Source of the DNA: Victivallales bacterium
GTDB lineage: Bacteria > Verrucomicrobiota > Lentisphaeria > Oligosphaerales > Lenti-02
Length of the DNA stretch: 22,496 nucleotides
Reading direction: 5' to 3'
NCBI GenBank assembly: GCA_018648945.1
Contig: JABGQJ010000036.1
Coordinates: 1 to 22,496, forward strand
The position numbers and the translations under genes were made by a program. The notes beneath the pieces are model-generated. The model was not told the origin of the DNA. It did no database searches and saw only the letters and a program-made list of their open reading frames with translations. Of this stretch, positions 8,313 to 16,368 are shown piece by piece (position 1 is the first letter of the stretch; each line of letters starts with the position of its first letter).

Positions 8313-9224
8313 ATGGCCAAAGAACTTATCTACACCTCAGCCGAGCGCGGGCTTCGACCAGGCACGCGCGGCTTCTGTACCGTGGCCTACACTCGCGGCA
8401 TGCGGCCGCAGACGGTCCAGATCCTCGAAGGGCTGAGCGCCTACAAGAACCTCTATGCCGTCCACGATCCCCGCACGGCCAACAGCCCCGTGGCCGCAAG
8501 CCACTACCGCCTGGCAGCCATGGGCCAAAGCCTCAACGTCCTGTCCCGCGTCGCCCCTACCCGCGCCGACCACACCGGGCGCTCCAACAAGATGGCGCAC
8601 CATGTGGTTCTCTCGACCCGCGAGCAGATCCCCGGCGGGCCAAGCGCCCTCGCCCGCCAGCCTGGCTTCTTCGTCGATTCCTGGGAGGGAGCGCCACGGC
8701 ATATCGAGGAACAGAAGGCCATCCCACAGGACTGCGGGGCAAGCGACCTGCACGCCGCCCACTGGCAGACAATGGCCGGAGACGCGGGCTGGGCAGGCGT
8801 TCTCGCCTATACCTTCCTGGGCCGGGCCACTTCCCCCGCCTTCCTCATTTTCGAGCCGGGCATGGACATCCTGCCGCTCATCGACGAATCCCTTGCCCTG
8901 CTCCCCCCCGGGAAGCGCTGGCAGGTGACCTTCAGTACCTACTTCACCTCGCTCCCGGCCCAGGCCACCTGCGCCTGGCGTTGCTGCGTGCCAAATTCCG
9001 AGGCCCTCAGGGAAGCCAAGCGCAATCCCCGAGTGTTGGTGATCGATCTCACCAAGCCCCTCCCTGCCCCCAAGGACAACCCCCTCGTGGCCCAAGCCCG
9101 TGCAGGGGGCCCGCCGCCGCAAGAGAAGAAGGAGAAGCCCGCCGAGGAGAAGCCAGAGCCTCCCTCCTTCGTGCTTCTTCGCAATCGTGCCCGGCCTGCC
9201 GGCCGTCGGCGCCCCAGCTCGTAG
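8313..9224 (+). CDS. GAP1-N2-like GTPase-associated protein
   Basis: The product is 303 residues. The first 40 residues (IYTSAERGLRPGTRGFCTVA followed by TRGM) and the later HVVLSTREQIPGGPSALARQ segment fit what I recall of the GTPase-associated protein 1 N-terminal domain, type 2. That domain is normally encoded next to a double-GTPase gene, as here, where the GTPase ends 30 bases upstream. No membrane span or signal peptide is present, so the protein should be cytoplasmic. Residues 248-303 are a Pro/Lys/Glu/Arg-rich tail, likely disordered. Full-length GAP1 proteins have further M and C domains. This one stops after the N domain, so the missing functions may lie in the next gene or be absent. 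The biochemical role is not established. The ribosome site is weak, consistent with translational coupling. Confidence 0.7.
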   Translation: MAKELIYTSAERGLRPGTRGFCTVAYTRGMRPQTVQILEGLSAYKNLYAVHDPRTANSPVAASHYRLAAMGQSLNVLSRVAPTRADHTGRSNKMAHHVVLSTREQIPGGPSALARQPGFFVDSWEGAPRHIEEQKAIPQDCGASDLHAAHWQTMAGDAGWAGVLAYTFLGRATSPAFLIFEPGMDILPLIDESLALLPPGKRWQVTFSTYFTSLPAQATCAWRCCVPNSEALREAKRNPRVLVIDLTKPLPAPKDNPLVAQARAGGPPPQEKKEKPAEEKPEPPSFVLLRNRARPAGRRRPSS

Positions 9225-9236
9225 GCTCCGCTGCCC

Positions 9237-12200
9237 ATGACCCCAGAATTCCAGCTGATCCACCAGATTCGTGAACTTGTCCAGAGCGACATGGTCGAGC
9301 GCAACCCCGTGCTCGAGGACTTCGCCGAGCAGTTCGCGGAGATCTGCCACGAGGCAAACCAGCGTCTGCAGCGCTGCGCGGAGTACCTCGCCAAGGGCAT
9401 GCGTTCGGAAGCAGTCCACGAGGCCAACAGCTCTCCTGGCCTGCTGGAACTGGCCAAGGCCATCAACTTCCCCGAACTCAAGAAGTGGCGGAACGTCTGC
9501 CACGACCTTGAGCTGGCCACCTTCGCGGCCATGCCGGAGGACATCCTCGAGATCCTGCGCACCGAATGCAGCCGCGAGAAGGACCTCGACCCCCTCCTTC
9601 GGGAATACCGCCGGGCCGTCTATCAAGCCGACCGCGACGAGTGCATCCGCCTGCTGCGCGAACTGCGCGAGCACGATGCCGACAACCCCAGCTGGCCCCA
9701 GAATCTCCATCCCCTCGAAGAGAGCCAACTGCCCGAGCTCATTGACCAGGCCCACGAGGCCCTGGCCGATGGTGACCTCTTCGCGCTGAAAGTCGTCAAT
9801 GCCGATCTCACCCATCCCCAGCGCGCCGTCGCCGTCTCGCCCACACTGCTGGCCGAGATCAAGGACGCGCTCCTTGGCGAACGGCGCGGGGAAACCATGC
9901 GTCAGGGGCAGACCCTGGCCGCGCGCATCGACAAGGCACTCGGGGCAGGCGATGCCGAATCCGTGGACGCCCTCATGGCAGCCTGGGAGAAACTCGAAGC
10001 GGACGAGGCCTTCCAGCCTACCCCGGACATGCAGGCCCTCGCCGGCCGCGCCCGCGACTGGCAGGAGCTGAGACACCAGGAAACCGCAGCAGCGGGTGAA
10101 TTCCAGAGCCATGTCGATGGCATGTGGGCACTCCTCGAAGACACCAAGGCCCAGGAAGCGCAGATCCGGCACCAATGGGACGACCTCCTCGCCGAAGGGC
10201 GCGAGGTGCCGGAACGCCTGGCCCGCAGCGTCGACGAGGCGGTTGCCAGGCGACAGGCCACCCGGCGGCATCGACGACGCCTGCTGGGATTCGTGGTGCT
10301 CCTCCTGGTTCTGGCCGGACTCGGCACCGTCGCCGGGCTTGCCTGGACCAAGGACCAACGCGACCGCCAGACTGCCGTTCTCGGCAAGCTCGAAGCCATG
10401 CTCAACCGAGGGGAGTACAACGAACTGGAGAGCTACCTGGGATCGCTCCGCGGCAAACAGCCCGCCATCTATGCCCTACCGGAGGTCAAGCAGTACGTCG
10501 ATGCCGCAGCGAAGGAAATCAAACGGCGCGATGAGCTCGACCGCACCTTCGAGGAGCTCTTCGCCAAACTGACCCGCATCCGACGGGAGGGCTTCGTCGC
10601 CCCCGAGAACGAGGCCCGCGACCTCCTTGCCAACGCCCACCGAGTCGCCGAAACCGCCAAGCCGAAGCAGGCCCTCAGCAAATGGGAGCGGGACTGGGAT
10701 CTCCACCGGAAACGTCAGCAGGCGAGCATCGATGATGCCCTGGTCCGCATCACGTCCGACGTCCGCGGCATCCTCGATTCGCGCAAGAAGCGTCCCTTCA
10801 GCAACCTGAGCAGCGAAGCCATCGCGCTGCAAGGGGTCCCGCCTTTGCTCGTGGAGGCGACGCCGTTGCTGGCACGAGCATCCACCAACCATGTCGAGAC
10901 CTTCAATCAGCTGGTCGCCCAACACGACGCCTGGAAGCGCGACTACGAGCGGCGTGCCGAGGCAACCAGCCAGGCAAGCGACCGACTGATTGCCCTGCGC
11001 CGCACCATCCCCGCCGCGCTGCCCGACCTCGCCCGCTACTTCTCGCTCCTCGAGGAGTTCGTGAAGGAGTTCCCCGATGAGCCGGAAGCGGCCTCCTACG
11101 CCCACGTGATCAGACGGAAGCCAGCCTGGGAGCAGGCCGTTCTTCTTGAGCGCTTCCAGCTTGCCAACTTCCCTCCCGATGGAGAAGCCACAGTCATCCT
11201 CAGAAAGTGGCTCGGCGGCCCACTCAGAGGATCCCCCTGGGAAGGCGATATCCGGGACTGCCTGGAGTACAGCGTCGGCACCCAGCGGGCACGGGCCTCC
11301 CTCGGGCTGCTGCCCGGGGAGACCCGGGATCTGCGCCTGAAGGTGTTCCGTATCCGCCGCAAGGGAGATGTCGATTGGCGGCTCATCTACTACCCGGACA
11401 CCATCGCCAGCCGAACCGAGGAGGACGAGGCCGGGGAGAGGTACAATGTCTACTGGGGCAAGATCTTCTGGTACGAGAACCGGGACCAAGAGCCCTATCT
11501 CACCCACACCAAGAACGTCTTCCCCAACAACATCAGTTCGCTCGAATACGATGTCCGCATTCATCACCAGAAACAGGCCAACATGGTGCCGCACGCGAAA
11601 TTCCTCTATGCCTTCATCACCCGTGGCCTGGCGACCAGCCAACTGGACATTCACCTCCTGAAGGGCATCAAGGAACTCCTGGCGAACGAGGAGATCGAGG
11701 CAGTGCCCAAGGCCTGGGTGCTCAAACGGTTGGTATCCTTCACAGCCAAGGCGTTCCCCGACACGCCGGGAGTGGATGACATGCTGGCGCTCGCCCGCAA
11801 GCTGACCACCGAAGTGCCGTGGGGAAACCCCACCCATCTCGAGGTGATCCGCGCCAACCAGGAAAACCAGGAGCAGTTGCAGAAGTTCCCTGATGTCAAC
11901 ACCACGATCACGAAGCTCCTCGCCCAGCGCGAACTCACCGCCCTGGCCCTGAGCCGGCGGCTCCACTGTGTCGGCTCCATCCAACGGAACGAACAGGGCC
12001 AGGCCGTACCCTCTTTTGCCCGCCCGGCAACTGGCGAGGTCTGGACTCTGGGCGTGAGCACGACCGCCGCCAGGCCCTATTTCCGCCTCGCTGGCTACGT
12101 CCAGAAGGACGGAACGATCAAGGTCGAGAAGGGAGTCGAGGGGGATCTGGTTCCCGGTCAGCTTCTCCTGGCACCCGGCGACGAGCGAGACACGCGCGAG

Positions 12201-12272
12201 CTGCGTGGAAAGTACCGCGCACCAGCCGGGCTGCATGCCCCCAACGCCTGGCCCCACAACGCGTGGCAGTAG
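9237..12272 (+). CDS. 1011-aa single-span membrane protein with large cytoplasmic and outer halves
   Basis: I do not recognise a named family. Residues 1-340 are charged, helical and coiled-coil-like, rich in Glu, Arg, Leu and Ala, with no signal peptide. An Arg-rich stretch (RRHRRRLL) precedes one membrane segment at about 346-370 (LLGFVVLLLVLAGLGTVAGL). By the positive-inside rule the N-terminal half is cytoplasmic. Residues 371-620 are again helical and coiled-coil-like outside. From about 690 a beta-richer region begins (KVFRIRRKGDVDWRLIYYPD, later YWGKIFWYEN). The last 70 residues look like a small beta domain (VWTLGVSTTAARPYFRLAGY). The gene starts 12 bases after the GAP1-like gene and ends 18 bases before pilM. 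Its topology would allow it to connect the GTPase module to the envelope machine; that is inference from position and topology only. Confidence 0.8.
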   Translation: MTPEFQLIHQIRELVQSDMVERNPVLEDFAEQFAEICHEANQRLQRCAEYLAKGMRSEAVHEANSSPGLLELAKAINFPELKKWRNVCHDLELATFAAMPEDILEILRTECSREKDLDPLLREYRRAVYQADRDECIRLLRELREHDADNPSWPQNLHPLEESQLPELIDQAHEALADGDLFALKVVNADLTHPQRAVAVSPTLLAEIKDALLGERRGETMRQGQTLAARIDKALGAGDAESVDALMAAWEKLEADEAFQPTPDMQALAGRARDWQELRHQETAAAGEFQSHVDGMWALLEDTKAQEAQIRHQWDDLLAEGREVPERLARSVDEAVARRQATRRHRRRLLGFVVLLLVLAGLGTVAGLAWTKDQRDRQTAVLGKLEAMLNRGEYNELESYLGSLRGKQPAIYALPEVKQYVDAAAKEIKRRDELDRTFEELFAKLTRIRREGFVAPENEARDLLANAHRVAETAKPKQALSKWERDWDLHRKRQQASIDDALVRITSDVRGILDSRKKRPFSNLSSEAIALQGVPPLLVEATPLLARASTNHVETFNQLVAQHDAWKRDYERRAEATSQASDRLIALRRTIPAALPDLARYFSLLEEFVKEFPDEPEAASYAHVIRRKPAWEQAVLLERFQLANFPPDGEATVILRKWLGGPLRGSPWEGDIRDCLEYSVGTQRARASLGLLPGETRDLRLKVFRIRRKGDVDWRLIYYPDTIASRTEEDEAGERYNVYWGKIFWYENRDQEPYLTHTKNVFPNNISSLEYDVRIHHQKQANMVPHAKFLYAFITRGLATSQLDIHLLKGIKELLANEEIEAVPKAWVLKRLVSFTAKAFPDTPGVDDMLALARKLTTEVPWGNPTHLEVIRANQENQEQLQKFPDVNTTITKLLAQRELTALALSRRLHCVGSIQRNEQGQAVPSFARPATGEVWTLGVSTTAARPYFRLAGYVQKDGTIKVEKGVEGDLVPGQLLLAPGDERDTRELRGKYRAPAGLHAPNAWPHNAWQ

Positions 12273-12290
12273 CCCCCAACCCCCGGAACC

Positions 12291-14123
12291 ATGGCTCCAA
12301 TGGGTCTCTTCGGCAAAAAACAGACTCTCGGCATCGACATCGGCTCGGCCACCACCAAGGCAGTGGCGGTCCGCATCGAGAACAAGCGACCGGTGCTGGT
12401 CGCTGCCGACACCTTCGACACCGGTGCCGAAGGCATTCTGAACGAGGACGAGCTGTTTGCCAGTGTGGCTGGCTGGCTGAGGGATGCGCCATGGGCGCAG
12501 GGCACCCAGATCGCGGGCCTTCCCCAGTACCTGGTCACCACCCAAATTACCGACTTCCCGCCAGGCGTCCGCAATGGCCTGGAAAACATGGTCCGCTACG
12601 AGACTCAGCAATTGGCGGGGCTTTCCGACGAGAGCTTCGTCCATGACTTCCACATTCTCTCTCCCGGCCATGGGCGGCGCAATCCGGTCCTGATCGGTCT
12701 CTGCCGCGAATCGGTCGTCCGGGAACGCCTGAGCGCTCTGGGCAATGCGGGGCTGCGTCCCACCTCCATTGGCATGAACGGTCTGGCCGCCCTGAACGCC
12801 CTTCTCCATCTGCACCCCGAGGCAGCCGAACCCGCTGAGCAACCCCAGCTTCTGCTCGACATCGGGCAGGACGCCACCACCATCGTCATCTTCGTTGCCA
12901 ACCAACCCCTCTATACAGGCACTCTGGACTTCGGGTCCCACATGCTCACCGAAGCCATGCTCGAACGCGCGGGCGGTGATGAGCGGAAGGCGGAAGCTCG
13001 CAAGCGCGAACTCGACGTGGAAGATCTCTCCCCTGGCTCGCCCGCCCGCGACCTGCTCCGGCGGCTGGACAGCGAGATTCTCAACGCTCTGGACCACTGG
13101 CGCGACCAGCAGCCGGGGGAACTCGCCGAAGAGGGCGTCCTGACCATGTGGCTCTGCGGCGGCGGGGCCCGGCAAAATGGCCTGACGACCTGTCTCACTG
13201 ACCGTCACGAATGCACCGTCCGCCGCTTTGGCCCCCCCGACCCCGGCAACGCCGACGTCCCGATGACCGAATACGCCACCGCTCTGGGTCTCGCCCTGCT
13301 CGGAGCCGGGAGCGTGACCATTCCTCTCAGCCTCATGCCCGACGAAGCGAAGTGGGCGCAGAAGCGCCGCCGGCGGCTGCCGTGGGCGATCGCCGCCGCA
13401 GTCCTCGCCACCCTCGCCCTCGCCGCCTTGATTGCCTCCTCCTACGTTCGCTCGCGCCGCACCCTCACTGCGCTGCTCGCCCTGGACAAGGAACTCTCGA
13501 CCTGTCGAGGACACATCTCCCGGTTGCGTGATATGCAGGCCGGAATCCTGGCCTACGAATCCCAGGTGGCGCCGCTTGTCGAGGAGGGGAATCGCAGCCG
13601 CCGGGTTCTCCGCGCTCTCGACGACCTGGCCAATGTCTGCGAACCAAACAGCTGGTTCGTCTACCTTGGGGACGACCTTAGCTATGAGGCCGGCTCGATC
13701 ACCGACGAGGAGAGAAAGAAGCTCCAGGGACGCCCGGGCAAACCACGAGGGGTAGGTGCATTCGGCGCCGCAACCGATGAGAACGACAACCCCAAGGAGT
13801 TCCCGGAGCGCATGCAGGCTCTGGCTGTGCCCCAGATGCGAGCATTGATCGTCGCGGGGTACACCCCGTTCGCCATGGACGACCCCGGTGGCTATGCAGC
13901 CGTCGCCCGTCTCCGAGCCAAACTCGGGGAGCTCAAGCCCTACAGCAGCATCGATGCCGTCTCCGCTCACGAGAAACAACGCAGACAGGATATCTTTGCT
14001 CCCTGGAAGAGGTTCAGGGAGCGCAGCCTGGATACTCGCTACAACGAGTTCGTCGTCCGTCTGCCCTTCTCCTCCCTGCCACTCGCCATCCCAGAGCCAA
14101 AACCCGCAAAGGAGAAGAAATGA
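12291..14123 (+). CDS. pilM: PilM-PilN fusion protein (type IV pilus/T2SS-like inner-membrane platform)
   Basis: Residues about 10-350 are an actin-like ATPase of the PilM/GspL type. The phosphate-1 motif is GIDIGSATTKA at 14-24, there is a second LLLDIGQDATT strand-turn, and a CGGGA adenosine-type motif follows MWL. PilM is normally about 350 residues. Here the chain continues through a basic RRRRLPW segment, one membrane span at about 362-384, a coiled coil, and a PilN-like domain (RALDDLANVCEPNSWFVYLG) to residue 610. In standard systems PilN is separate and docks in PilM through a short cytoplasmic peptide; the fusion makes that contact covalent. Its last four bases overlap the PilO-like start (ATGA). 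An ATG at 12300 is an alternative start. The order PilM-N-O-P is the classical alignment-subcomplex order. Confidence 0.88.
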   Translation: MAPMGLFGKKQTLGIDIGSATTKAVAVRIENKRPVLVAADTFDTGAEGILNEDELFASVAGWLRDAPWAQGTQIAGLPQYLVTTQITDFPPGVRNGLENMVRYETQQLAGLSDESFVHDFHILSPGHGRRNPVLIGLCRESVVRERLSALGNAGLRPTSIGMNGLAALNALLHLHPEAAEPAEQPQLLLDIGQDATTIVIFVANQPLYTGTLDFGSHMLTEAMLERAGGDERKAEARKRELDVEDLSPGSPARDLLRRLDSEILNALDHWRDQQPGELAEEGVLTMWLCGGGARQNGLTTCLTDRHECTVRRFGPPDPGNADVPMTEYATALGLALLGAGSVTIPLSLMPDEAKWAQKRRRRLPWAIAAAVLATLALAALIASSYVRSRRTLTALLALDKELSTCRGHISRLRDMQAGILAYESQVAPLVEEGNRSRRVLRALDDLANVCEPNSWFVYLGDDLSYEAGSITDEERKKLQGRPGKPRGVGAFGAATDENDNPKEFPERMQALAVPQMRALIVAGYTPFAMDDPGGYAAVARLRAKLGELKPYSSIDAVSAHEKQRRQDIFAPWKRFRERSLDTRYNEFVVRLPFSSLPLAIPEPKPAKEKK

Positions 14124-15034
14124 GGTTCCTGCCCCAGCACCGAACCGTTCTCATCGTCTTTGCGTTCCTCGTCTTGGGTGGCGGGATGTCCTACTGGTTC
14201 CTGATCCGGCCGTTGCACAGCGTGATCAAGGAGCAGGAAGAAGACCTCACCAAGGAGAGGAAGAGACTTCAGAAGACCGGGTACCCCTTGAACTCCGAGC
14301 TTCTGGAGGAGGAGATCAAGCGGCTCAAGGATTGGGTCGATGGGGACGGGGGCCAGCCCGGAATCAGGGCCACAAGCCAGGCGGTTCTGGCCGATGCCAC
14401 CCGTATGTTCATGGATCGCATTCTGGGCGGATGGCCGAGCGCGAGTCAGTTCCGCCAGCAAGCACCCCGCACCTTCTTCCACGAAGACTTCAGCCGAATC
14501 AGAGTCAAGCTGGCCAAACAGGGCGTCCACTTGGCACCCTCCGTTCTCGGCATCTCGGACGAGACTTCCTCCCCCTACATCTACCAGCTCATCCTCCAGA
14601 TCTGGACCGTGGAGCGCCTGGCGGATTTGGCCGCCGAGGAGGGACTCGCCATCGCCCCGGTCGATGGGGTCGAGGTAGACCATGACGGGGGCAAGGCCAA
14701 GGCGGCGGATATTCGCCTGCTGAGGGTCCGCGGCTACATTCTGGCGGACACCGACAAGAAGCCCTACCTCATTGAGTTCCCCGTCGAAGCAACCCTCCTT
14801 GGCGAACTGGACCAAGTAAAGTCCTTCCTCCGCAAACTGACCTCCCGAGGGAACTTCCTGCCTCCCACTCATGTTGAAATATATGCGGACGACCCCGATC
14901 GACCGGCCTACCGTGATGGCCGCCGAATCAGAGTCACTGGGGTCAAAATCCGCGTGCAATGTTCCTCGTTCTTCACGTTGGGCAGTCCGGACACGCCGCG
15001 CGGCAAGGCCGCGAACCTCCCAGGTGGAGCATAA
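14120..15034 (+). CDS. PilO-like inner-membrane protein (alignment subcomplex)
   Basis: The product is 304 residues with a short cytoplasmic start, one membrane span at about 9-30, then a charged coiled coil at 33-62. The C-terminal region includes FPVEATLLGELDQVKSFLRK, which resembles the ferredoxin-like core of PilO (pilus-type GSY..V..FL..L pattern). A segment at about 155-180 (YIYQLILQIWTVERLADLAA) resembles the packing helices of PilO/GspM and of Amuc_1100-like proteins of Akkermansia. Known PilO forms heterodimers with PilN in the periplasm. Position immediately after the PilM-PilN fusion (4-base overlap) and before a PilP/GspC-like protein supports the call more strongly than the sequence alone does. 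Confidence 0.7.
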   Translation: MRFLPQHRTVLIVFAFLVLGGGMSYWFLIRPLHSVIKEQEEDLTKERKRLQKTGYPLNSELLEEEIKRLKDWVDGDGGQPGIRATSQAVLADATRMFMDRILGGWPSASQFRQQAPRTFFHEDFSRIRVKLAKQGVHLAPSVLGISDETSSPYIYQLILQIWTVERLADLAAEEGLAIAPVDGVEVDHDGGKAKAADIRLLRVRGYILADTDKKPYLIEFPVEATLLGELDQVKSFLRKLTSRGNFLPPTHVEIYADDPDRPAYRDGRRIRVTGVKIRVQCSSFFTLGSPDTPRGKAANLPGGA

Positions 15035-15047
15035 AGGGGTTGGACCA

Positions 15048-15725
15048 ATGAATCGACTCTGGCAACGCATCAAGACAGACTGGGAGATTTCCCTCTGCGT
15101 GCTGGCGGCTGTGGCCGTCTGCACCAGCCTTGTGATCGGCTGGCTGAGACTCAATGGCGGCGAGGAGGAGCAAGCCACGAGACAGCACGCGAAACGACAG
15201 GCATCGCTGTTGGGACCCAGTCCCTATGCCTTCCGACAGGATCTCCAGGAACCCGCCGAGGAACTCCCCTCCCCCTTCATCTTCGAGGGACTCACCAAAG
15301 CACCCAAGAAACCCAAGCACGCCCCGCGAAATCCGAGGGTCAAGGTCAAGCCCCCCAGGCACGCCCCCGTCGCGGCTGTGCCAAAGCCCCTGCCAGTGGT
15401 CGTCCCCCCGGAACCGGTGGCGCCAGAACCACCGGCAACAGTGAAACGCAGGGTGTATGGCGTGCGCCTGGTGACCTACCTGTTCAGCGCCCAGGGAGCA
15501 TTGGGTAAACCCGTCGCCACCATCCAGCTGCGCAATCCCGCGAACGGAAAGACAGCGGCCCCGGCCATGGTGCCCGTTGGCGGCAGGATCGACGGGATCC
15601 GAGTGATCAGCTTCAACGAGACGGCACTCACCATCATGGATGCCAGCGGGCGCCGACACCGTGTCCCCTTCGGCGAGACCGGCAAGGCTTATTCCACCCC
15701 GAGGATCGTGGAGGTCCCGCGATGA
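15048..15725 (+). CDS. PilP/GspC-like protein
   Basis: The product is 225 residues. A short N-terminal cytoplasmic stretch is followed by a membrane span at about 14-32, a long Pro/Lys-rich linker (about 75-135), and a C-terminal beta domain containing [20 protein letters not shown] and a final HRVPFGE strand. This is the pattern of the homology region of GspC and PilP, which contacts the secretin. Unlike typical PilP, which is a lipoprotein, this one has a GspC-like transmembrane anchor and no lipobox. The frame is open back to 14871, but the ATG at 15048 follows AAGGGG at a normal distance, and the upstream part only overlaps the preceding gene. The stop overlaps the pseudopilin start by four bases (ATGA). 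Confidence 0.65.
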   Translation: MNRLWQRIKTDWEISLCVLAAVAVCTSLVIGWLRLNGGEEEQATRQHAKRQASLLGPSPYAFRQDLQEPAEELPSPFIFEGLTKAPKKPKHAPRNPRVKVKPPRHAPVAAVPKPLPVVVPPEPVAPEPPATVKRRVYGVRLVTYLFSAQGALGKPVATIQLRNPANGKTAAPAMVPVGGRIDGIRVISFNETALTIMDASGRRHRVPFGETGKAYSTPRIVEVPR

Positions 15726-16354
15726 AGAAGCGCTTCACCCTTATCGAGTTGTTGGTGGTCATCGCCATCATCGCGATTCTCGCCGGCTTCCTTCTTCCCG
15801 CCCTCTCAAGCGCCAGGAAGAGGGCCCGCCAGACCGCCTGCATCAACAACCTCAGGAACCTCTCCACCGCATTCATGATGTACATGCAGGACTACGACGA
15901 ATACTTCCCCTACTACACCAATGGCCCGGCCGGAGCCGCGCGCGACGGCGGCTGGCTCTACTACGATTCCTTCCCTGTCCCCACTGCCGGGAACTTCGAC
16001 GTGAGACGCGGCACGGTCTACAGCTACCTCAACAATGCGGCGATCTACCGCTGCCCAAGCGACGCAACCGAGACCAATTGCAGCTACGGCGCAAACTCCG
16101 ACACCCGCCTGGAGAAGGCCACCAGCCTGACCGACTCCTCCGCCACGCCACTCCTCCTGGAAGAGGGATCGGCCGAGGAAACGACCAACGATGGGTACTT
16201 CGACCTGGACTGCAGCCCCCCCGACCATGTCGTGAACCGCCACAACAAGTGGAGCAACTACATGTTCTGCGACGGTCACGTGGAGTCGCAGAAGTGGGAC
16301 GACCCCTATGTGCTCGCCCTCTGTGACTTCGTGCCACCAATCAACAACTACTGA
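15722..16354 (+). CDS. Type II secretion/type IV pilus-like pseudopilin with H-x-DGH end
   Basis: The product is 210 residues with a class III leader, MKKR, cut before F5, and Glu at mature position 5 (FTLIE). A hydrophobic helix follows to about residue 30 and then the [12 protein letters not shown] segment. The C-terminal part has the [20 protein letters not shown] signature typical of the DUF1559/H-x9-DG prepilin-like proteins abundant in Planctomycetota and Lentisphaerota. The residue before the predicted cleavage site is Arg instead of the usual Gly. The start overlaps the PilP-like gene by four bases and 14 bases separate its end from the next gene, so it is expressed with the platform proteins. 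It may be the major or a minor pilin of this machine; the prepilin peptidase is not in the window. Confidence 0.9.
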   Translation: MKKRFTLIELLVVIAIIAILAGFLLPALSSARKRARQTACINNLRNLSTAFMMYMQDYDEYFPYYTNGPAGAARDGGWLYYDSFPVPTAGNFDVRRGTVYSYLNNAAIYRCPSDATETNCSYGANSDTRLEKATSLTDSSATPLLLEEGSAEETTNDGYFDLDCSPPDHVVNRHNKWSNYMFCDGHVESQKWDDPYVLALCDFVPPINNY

Positions 16355-16368
16355 TTGCGGGCCCACCC

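Noticed and set aside
8337..10358. A 673-codon minus-strand open frame over the GAP1-like and 1011-aa genes.
   Set aside because: The sense genes are better supported, and the antisense translation is Gly/Ala/Leu-rich shadow sequence.
10476..13979. A 1167-codon open frame on the minus strand.
   Set aside because: It crosses the 1011-aa gene and the PilM-PilN gene, both supported by domains and operon spacing. The translation is low-complexity without motifs, as expected for an antisense frame in GC-rich coding DNA.
14871..15047. A 59-residue N-terminal extension of the PilP-like protein.
   Set aside because: It would lie mostly within the PilO-like gene, and the ATG at 15048 has a ribosome site followed directly by a normal membrane anchor.
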